A DNA stretch of 59,522 nt from Zygnema cylindricum (lineage: Eukaryota; Streptophyta; Zygnematophyceae; Zygnematales; Zygnemataceae), in the NCBI GenBank assembly GCA_037447655.1, contig JBBHKE010000932.1, positions 360,479 to 420,000 on the forward strand, given 5' to 3'. Below the pieces are notes generated by a model. It was not told where the DNA came from and did not search any database. It saw only the letters and a program-made list of their open reading frames with translations. This document shows, one piece after another, positions 23,284 to 34,800 of this stretch (the stretch's first letter is position 1; each line of letters starts with the position of its first letter). The position numbers were made by a program, and so were the translations under genes.

Positions 23284-23790
23284 GTGTTTTGTTTTGCCGC
23301 TTAAACATCTTTCTTTTGTACACTCTTGTCGAATTACATGTCTGACGGTTACGATTGAAAGCCAAGATTCTCACCTTCCCATCGGCGGTCTCCATATGAA
23401 AAACCATAGTTCAAAAGTAGGCGTTTTTATGGTAGGCCTTTGGTCGGCGCCTTTATCGTAAGTTGTGTTATGGGCTTTTCATGTGATCTTCTTAGATCGC
23501 TACTTTGATCGGCGACCGTCCGATCGTCCGAATCTGACGGTGCAAGTAAAATTTTTTGGTCCGAATGTTTTAATTGGTCCGAATAGGTCCGAATACAATA
23601 TGGGTCTTAAGGTCATATTGTATTGGTCGCAAATAATAAAAAATAGTAACAAGGTTGAGTTGCACATAGATCGATAGAGAATTAAACGTCATGTCTAAAT
23701 TTTGAAAAACATTCGGACAAAAAAATATTTTTCTGTGAGTTTTGAGGTATTTTTTATTTTTAACACTAATAGCGATTCACTTACTGTACT
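23284..23790. mobile_element. A-family MITE split by a rearranged hAT-like MITE
   Basis: The left part (to about 23404) matches the A-family MITE interior, then a hAT-like end (CATAGTTCAAAAGTAGG) starts at 23405. After 23620 the hAT-like interior reappears in reverse orientation, lacking its right end, and an A-family end (AACACTAATAGCGATTCAC) follows at about 23762. Nested insertion plus inversion or deletion. Confidence 0.65.
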
Positions 23791-23815
23791 GTCACACTCC
23801 CCACTCGTGCAGAAA

Positions 23816-23910
23816 CTACAGTACAGTACAGGTACAGTTTTAGTACAGTACAGGTACAGTTTTAGTACAGTACAGGTACAGTTTTAGTACAGTACAGTAC
23901 TGTACTTTAT
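23816..23910. repeat. 22-bp minisatellite directly upstream of GT43 gene
   Basis: Unit AGTACAGTACAGGTACAGTT plus TT, three full copies and a partial one, ending about 100 bases before the GT43 start codon. It lies in the likely promoter or 5' UTR. Confidence 0.92.
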
Positions 23911-24009
23911 GTCAGGTCTTCTATACCTTCCATATAGCTTTTCAATCACTGCTTTCTCCAATGTTGAGTCAGTCCTGGCTTCTTTTGAACCATCTGCTTC
24001 CCTTCAGTC

Positions 24010-27000
24010 ATGACAGTGCCAGACGATAGAAGACCATTACCAAACAATCATCGGACACGCAAGGGAGCATTCATGGGAATGAGTCAGTCTACTATCCTGC
24101 TCTTAGCTTTTGTTACAATCATTATTGGCTTTGTATTTGCCAGTCAAACGGCTTATTTTTCTTGCTCGAATGGAAGTGGTTCTCAGTCTTCCGAATCGGA
24201 CAGAGCTTTGTTGAGAAGAGAGCTTCTGGCGGAATTGCATAATCAGATTTCGTTAACGATTCGTAATGAATCTTTGGAAGGAAACTTTTCCAGTAAAATA
24301 ACGCCTATTGCAGAGGAGATTCCTCCAAAGCCTCTTCTTATTCTTGTGACTCCGACACATAATCGAGCGGCTCAGCAACTTCATATTCAGAAAGTGGTCA
24401 ATGTGTTGAGACTTGTGCCTCCTCCTATACTTTGGATCGTGGTTGAGGCCGCTGAAAAGGTGACCATTGTTGGCATTTAGTTCCACTTAATTGCATTTAA
24501 TTGTTGACAAGCATGTAATAACTGCCGCTGTTCATGCATTCCGGACTGTGGAGCTTTTGAGTTCAGGCTGGTAGCGATGTTTTGCGTTTTGTAGTTTTTG
24601 TCAAACCGTTGCACTTGACGAGGAAAAAAGTGTACAAGTATGAGTGTTGCAGAATTTCCTGCAGTTTTTAGAGAATGTGATTCAAAATGTGATTATTTGA
24701 TTGTAAATGTAATGGATAGATCTGACGAGATTTGTAGATCTCAAGAGGGTGTATGAAACTCGTTGCTTGATACAGGCGGCAGTTGGATGAAGGTATGCGA
24801 AATGGAAGAAGGAATTCATTAAGGAAGGGATTGTTTGCTTCTTTTTTCAAGATTTATGGGTTTCTTTAGCCATTGTGATTACATTACAGCATATCCCTCC
24901 TTGCACAGCCTATCTCCCTACCAGGATTTCTTGTATCAACGTAAATTTCCGTCTCACTAAATGCTATTATTGTGTGTTTTTTAGAGCGTTATTCCCCTTA
25001 AAGCGACCATTCATATGCCAGAATGTGCAATAAACAATGACCTACGTTTTTTTTTCATTCTCAGTAATGCCGTTAATGTATCAATTGTCACAATAAACCC
25101 TTTTTGTTGTACTTAGGTCAATACTTGCTATCGCGTATCGGATCCTATGGACTTGTTTTCTCATTAAGTGAAGGCCATTGGAAATGGAAATGACATATGC
25201 CTTGATGCACAGTCATTTAATAGAAGAGCCCTAATATACCCGTAAATATAATTTTAACTCTGGTTCTGAAAGATCTTACTCGTTATAAAAACTTGATAAA
25301 TACGATTTTTTTGAAGCCTCTTTTCTTGACTCTCGCATTCGATTGTAAAGCGTTTCTGTGTACATGATCTCTTTTCAGTTACTTCACAAAGAATCAGTTT
25401 TAGGATGTGTCCTTGTGTCGATAGTAACTTTTCTCCCAGTTTTCTTTTTTGAGTAATTATAGTCCAAGGAACTGCTCAATCCTTGAATTTTTTTCTCCTC
25501 CCTTTTTTTGATTAGAGTGAAGAAATTTCTCAACTTGGTTTAGTTACAGACAGAGGGAATTGCTCAATTACTGAATTTTTTTCTCCCTCCCGCCCCTTAT
25601 TTTGTTTAATTACAGACAGAGGAAACTGCTGAGCTACTGAACCGGAGTGCGGGACGGTGCCTCGTTACCGGCATTGCAACCAAATGTACAACTGTCAATT
25701 ATGTTCACATTTCGTCTGGACACCCGGTGAATATTTTTTTTTTTGCCTGATAGTGATTCCTTCTTCTGCTTGTGATTTTTTTTTTCTTTTGGCAATTCGT
25801 GTTTTTGTTGCAGTAGTAAGCTATTATTTTGGCTGGAAAGCAATTTGAGACAGGGATCAAGGCATTGACTTTTGCAAGACTTCTTTGTGGCTGATAGTTA
25901 GTTATCCTCTCTGTTAAATGTGTCCAGCCAGACAATCCCCGATATACAAGGGGTGTGGGCCAGCGAAATACTGCACTCGACTACATTGAAAATAAGCGCA
26001 TCAAGGGAATTGTTTATTTTATGGATGATGATAACGTTTATACCCCTATGGTAATGCCCCATTGCCCTAATGAAACTCTCAGATTTGGCATTCCACTGTA
26101 CTTGTCAATGAGAGTCAATGAGAGTTGCTCCAGAATTGCAAGTTTCTGAGAATAGCCATCATCCTTTTATAGTAATCAACCGCAAGCGGTCATGTGCATT
26201 CACTAGCAAATTTTTTCCCTTTGCCCCCAGTTCACAATGTGCTGTGTTGCCAGGCTTTTTTGACTCTTTGCTGCTTGAAATTGTTTTTTTATTCAATTAT
26301 TTTCCTCCTTGAAATTGATTTTTCGTTCGATCCTTTCCTTTATTGAAATTCTTTTTTATTCGACTCTTTTCCTGCTTCATATTCTCTTTTATTTGTCTCT
26401 TTTCTTCCTTGAACCTGTTTTTTCATTAGACTGTTTTTCTGCTTGAAACTGTTCTTTGTAGCTTTTCGAGGAGTTCCGGAAGATCCAGAGAAAAGTTGGT
26501 GTCTTGCCTGTTGGTCTTTTGTGGGCAAAAGAATATGCGGCAACTGTTCCATGGAGACAGGCTGGTCCTGCAGTAGAGAGAGCCCTTGTGGAACCGGATG
26601 AGACTGGAGCCCCGAAGGTTTATGGTTGGGAAACATTCGAGTGGTCTCTTAAGGCAGAGCCAGGCAAAGGACGAAAATATCAGCTTGACATGGCAGGCTT
26701 TGCTTTCAAGTAAGGAAAGCGGCTTCACCTTAAACAGTAATGTGCTATCTTTTGAGGGATACATAGGTTCATGTTTGGCCGATATACTCTTGTCACATGT
26801 ACAGTGATTAGTTACTAGGCATATTCTCACTTACACAGTTCTGGTCATGTTTTGGACATGTTCTGGACATGTTTTGGTCATGTTTTGGTCAGCTTTAAGT
26901 CATGTCACCCGATACTTGATCAAAATTCGGATAACATGACCAAAAGATGGCCAAAACTTGATCACAAAAACATAAGTGAGAATATGCCTACTGATGCACA

Positions 27001-29304
27001 GAGCCAAGTAAGGTTTACTGTGCGAAGGAGGGTCGTTTCGATGGTTGGAGTCACAAGGTTGCATTCTGCGTCAGATATTTGGTCCTTATCATCTGATACT
27101 TAGTTTTGTCTGGGGACACTGAAATCAATGAAAGATCTGATGTTCGTGCAGAAAGATCAATATTAGTCTCTTGTACCGGCCAAGTTTTTGAAGGGCAGGT
27201 TTTGTTTCTGAACTCTAAAAGAGAAGGGTTTGTTCAGTTTGCTACAACAATTTCTCCATAGAGTGATATCCATGTTTTGACATGACCAATATGGTAATCG
27301 AGGCTAGATTTTCAACCATTTCTTTGGGATTTTTTATAAAATTGAATCCACAAATGTTCCGTTATGGTGAAGTTTTTGACGATACACTTCAAAGGAGAAG
27401 GTTCTGTCCAGTTTTGTAGCCAATGATTACATGTTTGACATGGCCAATGTGGTAGTTTGCAAGTCTTAGTTTATCGAGAAAGTTAGGTCGAAAGTCATTG
27501 AACATGTGCAACTGCATGGTTTCTGGGTGTTATATTCCGGCTTTGTTGCTACTTTTCTTCCTTGTATTTTTCTCCATTATCTTCCAATTGTAATTCAGTC
27601 TGGTGCAAAACCTTCAGAAATTTGACCCCCAAAAGTCACTATGCAACTCAGTTATTTTAACAGGACAAAAGTTTATATATGCACCAAGATCCATTTGATC
27701 TGCAATGACAGTGTTTGAAGGATTTTTTCAGGTTTTAGAGTTGTTACGGTATCACAAAAGTTACTTAAGACCATGATCCATTTGACTGCAATCGTGAATT
27801 TCCAAAGTTTTTTGTCAGGTTTTGGTGGCTGAAAATGATCAGACTTGTTTTTCCTGTTGCAGTTCGGAACTGCTATGGATGCCGACTGACAACGTTACGG
27901 GGAAGCCCGAGTATCCCCTGAGATTTACATCAAAACCTGCGTGAGTTTCCGATCCTGGAAAATGAGGGAAATGGATTACAGGTCTGGGACTGCGCGAATA
28001 TGTTGGAGGCTGGCTAATAGGAGGCTACGCTGTGATCCAGGACTTATCTTGGTTCACGGTTAGTTCCAGTCTTCATGCTGTAGTTTGATTTTCCCGAGAC
28101 GATGAGTGTCAATGCCGAACTCGAGAATTCTCGAGTTGTTTTAGTGCTAAATTTCTGTGCCCTTTTTTGCTTTTATGAAGCAGTGTAATGTAGTATAACT
28201 TGGAATGTTACGCTGCCCATGGACATTCGTGTTAAACGTTTTTTGCGCAGCCAAAGTACTTTTTTTGTAGTTACACAGACTTACGATTTTTCCGGACATC
28301 GCAATCGGAAGGAAAGACTTTCACATTTCAACTCCTTACCTCAAAAAAGAGCTCAGTGGTTGAACATAAAGTGGAATGACTTTAACTGCCCATAAAAATG
28401 TTTAACACTAACAGCGATGAGAAGTGTAGTTCTTTACACTTGCCGTCGCTGTTAGAGTACATCACTCTTTTTTGAGCGAGTCTTTTTTTGACCCAGAATC
28501 ATAAGTTAATTAATCAAGTGGCTTGAAATGAGCCACGTTGCAAAAAATAAATTAGCGTAGTTAATTGTAATAAAATGTTAACGTTAATAGTTCACTAACT
28601 CTATTAGCAATGAGCAGTGTATTGCTCTACAATATCAGACACTTCGAATTTTCAGAGTGAAAATTCCTATGCTGAAGCTGAAGCAGTAGGCTTCCCTTTT
28701 TCCAAGTGATAAAGTCTCATCCAATCTGCCAAGTAATTGCCTGTCAACAGTACTTTTGTTGACTATCAATGAATCATGTCAAGGAAATTTCAAGGTTGAC
28801 TCCGTATTTTTATCCCCGCCAAATTGTTAAGAACGTTTATGTGAAATTTGTTAACAGGTGGATTGAAACTTTTTTCTTCAATCTTTTCTTGGACATTGTA
28901 TTCCCATTCTCACCAATTTTTTTTGGAACTCTTACGTGAAAATCTTCAACAGGTGGATTGAAACTCTCTTCTTAGACAAGCTTATTTCAGGACTTCATGA
29001 ACTCGAACCTTTGGCCGACAGTTGTCGAGATGTTTATATATGGCACGTTAAGTTTGAAAGTGCTCCTAACGAACCTTATCCTAAAGATTGGCGTCTTCCA
29101 CAACCCCAAAACCTTGTACCAGACAGTACTCCTATTCGAGGGATTTCGAGATATGTCTTGGCGAGTGGGGTACGTCACAAAATTAAAGACTATAATGAAT
29201 CTATTCCCTATGGTTACAAGGTGATTCCGAAAGTAGAACCTCCGAAACAAAATTGGAAACCTAAGCCGAAAAACGAAGGCAATCACGGTGGTAAGCACCA
29301 CTGA
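24010..29304 (+). CDS. Glycosyltransferase family 43 protein (IRX9/IRX14-type)
   Basis: Six exons keep perfect phase: 24010-24459, 25616-25726, 25928-26050, 26462-26709, 27863-27940, 28953-29304, giving 453 residues. The N-terminus is type II membrane-like: short basic cytosolic part, then a hydrophobic span at about residues 28-45 ([16 protein letters not shown]). GT43 motifs follow in order: [54 protein letters not shown] with the metal- and UDP-binding DDD at 220-222, DMAGFAFNSELLW and the C-terminal [10 protein letters not shown]. In land plants such proteins act in the Golgi on the xylan backbone; a glucuronosyl- or xylosyltransferase role is family inference. The catalytic DDD is intact, unlike some plant paralogues thought to be structural. 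The last 30 residues are Lys/Pro-rich. The downstream neighbour is the convergent catalase. Confidence in family is high; substrate unknown. Confidence 0.93.
25440..25616 (+). other. Repeated decoy copies of exon 2 start in GT43 intron 1
   Basis: Before the true acceptor at 25615, the sequence TTACAG|ACAGAGGGAATTGCTC appears at about 25544 and a weaker copy at about 25467, each followed by a CTGAATTTTTTTCTCC tract. The middle copy would translate as TEGIAQLLN against the true TEETAELLN, then run into a stop. Confidence 0.72.
28435..28621. mobile_element. Small TA-type TIR element in GT43 intron 5
   Basis: Ends TACACTTGCCGTCGCTGTTAG and CTATTAGCAATGAGCAGTGTA are inverted partners and relatives of the TA-flanked family. 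A partial end of another copy lies just left, at 28400-28430. Confidence 0.6.
28838..28952 (+). other. Duplicated exon 6 start (decoy acceptor) in GT43 intron 5
   Basis: AACAG|GTGGATTGAAACT occurs at 28858 and again at the true acceptor 28952, each preceded by a TGAAAATCTTCAAC-like string. Use of the first site keeps frame for about 27 codons and then meets TGA. Confidence 0.72.
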
Positions 29305-31839
29305 GAAGCTGTTTGACTTTCGTTAAGTTTAAGAGGATACTTGGAGGATGTATTCTATTGGAGGATTTTTTTTTGATCGAGAAGCCAATGCGAGGCTTGA
29401 TTGTTAACAATGCTTGCAAGCGAAACACATTCAACCTATGCTGTCGATATTTGGATTTTTTTCAAAATGTGTTTCTGGAAAAGTGTCAAAGAAGAATAAA
29501 AGCAGTTGTATCCTCTTTTTATCTGCCATAACAAAGGGGCTGTCTGCGATGCTACTAAACAAGATGTAGCTGTATCAATCACGTATAAAAGGATGAGAAA
29601 TAAAAAGCGAAAGTAAGAAAGAGAAAGGTGGAGAGAAAGATGGAGAGAAGGATGGTTGGTTAAAGGACAGTGAGGACCAAGGGATGATCGGAGATAGTGA
29701 GCTGTGCCTGGAAGGATGTACGTTTGTTGAGTGTCTTTGTCATTAACGGCAATCCGTCCGGCCTTAGTGCAGGTGAGGGACGCGATGGTAGATGTTTTTT
29801 TTTCACCTTATTCCGTCAGTCTTCCGGTCATGTGTGTCATTTCGGTAGTAACTCCAGAATGAACTACAAAAGAGGTAGGCGGAGTAGGTCGAGTAGACGA
29901 AATTGATTCGGATGTATCTGGGGTCGTCACTTCGAGTATTTATTCATTTTGCCATTGTTTCTGACAGCTAGCGGGCGTTACTGCTTCGGCATTTGTGAAA
30001 ACTCAAGCTGATGCAATATTGCTCAGTTCATGCCGATTTAAAGGAATATTTAAGCACAAAGTGTACATGCAAGCCGACATCTTGCATATCATCGAGATAT
30101 AATTTCCTCTCAAAGCTGCCCATGCTTCTTTTTTCCGTGCCTCCATTGTTTTCCACTTTTTCCAATTTCCCTTATCCCATTTTACTTATGATTTTACTTT
30201 TCTATTTTCCATCTTCACTTTTTCTGTTGTTTTCCTGCCTTTGACCCTCTGTCCGTCTGCCCGCCTTTGCTTTTTTCGCTTTGCCATTTTTCCGTCTCTT
30301 TCTTCCTTCACAATCTGTCTCTCTCCACTGTTTCCAAAGCCGAGAAAGTATTATATGGTGTACTCTGGATTTTTGTGTATTCAAATCTTATCATAGTAGA
30401 TGACAAATTTCACCTCATTTCTGAATGTAATCCTGTCTCAAATTTTCCGACAAACAGCCCTAAATCTTGTGTCTTATTTTTTCCAATATTCTTGTGTAGA
30501 GTAGCATCAGATTGAACATTGTGCTTTTTAGTTCCATGGGGGCCACTTAGAAGAACTGTTGTACGGGTTATGAAACATTTCAAAAACAGTTTAGCTTCAA
30601 AGATAAGATTTCCGGATTTGGCTTCTGTCGGTTCCCTTCAAAGACTCCGACGCTCCCCTGCTTTCGTGCTTCTCTTATCGCAAAGATGCTCAGTAGTAAC
30701 AGATTACTCATCGTGATTTGCTGACATAGATCTTAACACTTCTTGACTTTACACTCTAATGACTGGATGGTGGATTTGTGTTGCTTCATATACTAATTAT
30801 CCAGTGTCACCGTCTTCTCTGTGATTTCTGTCATTTCAAGTTACACCATTCACCAGTGTGAGATTTGGCAACATGCACACCTTTCTACACAACTTCATAG
30901 CTGTAGTAACCTGAAGAATCAAATCCAATTTACAGTCTCCCAATTGAAAATGTGTCCAATAGAAAGATGTTTGATAGCAAGAGTACTTTTCTTCTCGTTT
31001 CATTAAGATTTAGAATCCTTTCATTTACTTGTCACTCATCTAGGCAGCGATACAAGGGTTAAGAGTTCGCATTTTGCTCCATTAGTGTTTTATCCACAAT
31101 AAGAGCTGTATAACTTACAAGTCTATTCACTGTCTACCTGTGTTAAACTGTAGCAGTTTTTAGTGATTCATTTCACCAATTGCACCATTAGCAGAAATCA
31201 GAGCGTGTCAAATTCCATTCATTCCCAAAATTATTGTTTATAGCTAAACATGATATGGCTTTCATGTTGGTAATCATGAAGTAGAAAGATACAGACAGAT
31301 TGAGGATTACATCTTCTGCTTCCTGGTGTTACCGTCACAATTTCGTCATGCAAATAGAGACAAAATAGCTTTGCTGAGCAGCAGTGCCAAATCACAACAG
31401 TGAAGAGGAGAAAGACACAAAAGACAAGAAAAACTGGCATGACATATGTCATGTCATTTTCTGTCTTTTGGCCCACAATGAATAAGGAAAATGAAGGCGA
31501 CAATACATCATGTAGTCCACCACCACCTTGGGAACATCTAAAAGAGGCCTACCTGAAGATTTACGAACAACGGATGCCATCTATACAAAAAAAAACACAC
31601 TTAACACATCTGAAATAACCATGTCTCATGCTTTCACAACAGGGAGACATAAAAAACAGAAGGCTCATCATTTTACTGAAAACTCAAACATTTCACATAT
31701 CTCTCTATCAACCAAATCAAACACGCCTGACTCTGTCAAAAACTTCTTGATTTCTACACTCAGTTGTCAGGTCCTCTTTGAATACAAGGGAAAAAAAAGG
31801 GTCCAAACTAACAAAACATTCATTTCAAGTTCCAATTTT
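29305..31839. other. Intergenic region between convergent GT43 and catalase genes
   Basis: It should hold both 3' UTRs and terminators. It has pyrimidine-rich stretches (30110-30320) and no reading frame I would defend. Confidence 0.6.
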
Positions 31840-34800
31840 TTACATAGCCGCCTTCAAATTTAACTTCGCTGCCATCTTCTGACCCAAGCTCTTGTCACAC
31901 TGCCAAACCCAACCCAAAGAAAAGAAAAAAAAATCAGTCTCTTTCTTCAACAGTGAAATCATTTGTAGTTTGTTTGCTACCATGTAGATTGTACCCAATT
32001 AATGCCATCATTTCCTTTCGATTGCTTCCATGTACTCAGACGGTCTATCATCATGCTTTTCAATTAAAAAGACTTTTATACCTCCTTAGCTTACAACCAA
32101 GTTTGTGTAACCATCAAATAAAGTAAAAAAGAGGCTCAAATCCAAATAAAAGGTCAGGACAAACAAAAGAGAACCAAAGAAAAGCATAAACACAAACAAC
32201 CAGCAAAATTAAAACGAAGGGTGAAACCTCCCTATTTTCCAACACAAACAAAAACAGCACAAAAAAAAAAAAGCATTCAGGGGGCCAGAAATACCACGTC
32301 CAGTTCAAAGCTGATTAGATAAAAGAAGACTGCAAAATTATAGAAGCCTAACACGGCGCATATAAACACTGCCATTCAGTCTATCAAGCAGTTTTATCAA
32401 AGATCACTGTAAGAGCCATATTAGATATGAACACCAATTCTAGAGTTTCTGGCTACCAATTATCAGCATAACAGATATAGGTGACCTTTCTTCAGTTTAT
32501 CAGGCTAGCAAACAACAATAACAACACAAACACATATTCTTTAGTTTTATCCGGCTACCAAACATCAGTAAATCAGCACATGTAAACATATAAACATCCT
32601 CTTTAGTTTCCGAGGCTACCAGACACCCTTTTTGCTCACCTGAGACCAGTATGAGAGCCAAATGCTGCGAATCTCCGGAGTTACTCTTGGCTCCAACAAG
32701 AAGTTGGCAAAACGCTGTACAAACCGATCTTGCCTGCACAACCAGTAAAAAAACAAGCTATTAGTTTTTGCCATTTATCAGCCTCTAAACAGTAATTAAC
32801 AACCAGTACAGCTTGTCCAAAATGGCTTTCCTTACAAGGTAGTCCTCCAACAAAGCAATTGTTATTCATATAAATCACATGTGGACAAGGAAATCAAGCC
32901 AGTGTTACTTTAGAATTACAAAACCAACACCAAGATTATACCAACGCCTATTACTTTGGGCGTAAAGATGCCGGAGTGAAGATTGAGATGATGGACTATA
33001 GTCGACTCTGTTGATAACAGTGACAAGAGCCTTCTGGATTTCCGTAAAAAGAAAGTGGGACCCATTATTAAAACTAATAGCTTGACAGTACCTGTCTGAT
33101 GAGAACGACCGATAACGTTCACCAGCCTGCTTGAAGTTGTTCTCCTTCTCCAAAATAGCCTGCACAACATATTGTGACAATGTCATTTACAAAACAGCAA
33201 TCTATCCTCCAAAGTCTTTTCCAAAATAAAGTCAGAGCCCCATATTAAAAAACCATGACGATTAATAACAGAAAAAAAACGTCATATGAACCCAAAACTG
33301 TCATCGTTCACCAACATGCACGTACCTTTTCGCGCCTGGCTGAAAGCATAGGCCTTGCCATTGGAACAGGCTCAGAGTGACGAGCAGGGTCAAAGCGAGA
33401 CGGGAAATAATTGACCTGCAATATGAAAGAGACCAAAGGATCTTTCCGTTGTCTTACTGGTCCAGCAGCAGTTACTAACCCCTCGGCTTTTTTAATATTC
33501 TGCCTCTCAGAATATCAAACTACAACAAAACAGGGAGAAAAATCAAAGTGAATGGAAATTGTACACCAACTTTCATTGAAAAATACCTTACGTTACTAAA
33601 CCTGTCTATCAGTTTAAGATTTACCTCTTCGTCCCTGTGCATGAAGTTCATGAATCCTTCATGGTGATTGTTGTGGTACACATTCTTTGGAGCATTAACA
33701 GGTAACATGAGGTAGTTAGGGCCCAGTCGATGACGCTGTGTGTCCGAGTAGGAAAAGATGCGAGTTTGCAACATTTTGTCATCCGAGTAGTAAATTCCTG
33801 GCACTATAACGCCAGGACAGAAAGCCAACTGCTCATTTTCTGCGAAGAAGTTATCAATGTTGCGGTTGAGGACCATCCTGCCGACAGGCTGCAAATACAG
33901 AGAAAAGATCGGCCATTACTCCTTTACTACTGAATCAAGTTGTTTGCCTTAACCAAGTGCTTCAACAAGAAACTAAAAAGCTACTTCCCGCAGAGGCAAC
34001 CAGCTAGAACCAACTAAAACATAACCAATGCTTGCTTCCTAACTTCAAATCCATAAGACATACTCTGCATCACACAAGTTGTTTCTTCCTTTGATGATAG
34101 AGGGAACTTTGGATTGGAAACAGAATCACTACCTGATATGTAAACGCTGCTCAACACTAACCCAGTAAATTGCTAATCCCCAGAAGTGCCACTTTACACA
34201 CCTGAAGGGGAAACAGGTCTTCTGGCCAAATCTTGGTGTCATCCAATGGATCAAAGTCATACTTGTCTTCATCTGCTGGATCCATAGTCTGGATAAAAAG
34301 CTTCCATTCAGGGTAATTTCCAGCAGCGATGGCCTCCTGCAGGTCCTGAGTGGCATGACTGTGGTTAGCTCCACCAACCCTAATAGCTTCTTCCTCCAGA
34401 AGGTTCTTTACTCCACAAGTTGGCTTCCAGTGGAACTTCACGAGGGTCTCCTTTCCAGCCTTGTTAATAAGCTGCAACCGCACCATATAAAATTGTTAAA
34501 AATTGCAGATTAACCTTAGCATTTTTGGCCAATTGTTAGCATCAATAATACGAAATAGCTCAGAATATGTCCCAAAAACGACTGCAGACGACTATCAGGG
34601 TCACATGAAGTCCAGTCTCAAGAACTTTCAGTAGTTACTACCAATGCCTATTAGCTCGCAATAGATACAACATCATGAGGATTATGCTATACATGATTAT
34701 CAGAAAATGCATGACAAAATCTACTGACATGCAGAGAGACAGTGAAGGCCATGGCAACAAAATCAATCACCTTGAACGCATGTACGCCGAAACCTTCCAT

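Noticed and set aside
29305-31839. Small gene between GT43 and catalase
   Set aside because: Only short frames with no recognisable protein; more likely 3' UTRs and spacer.
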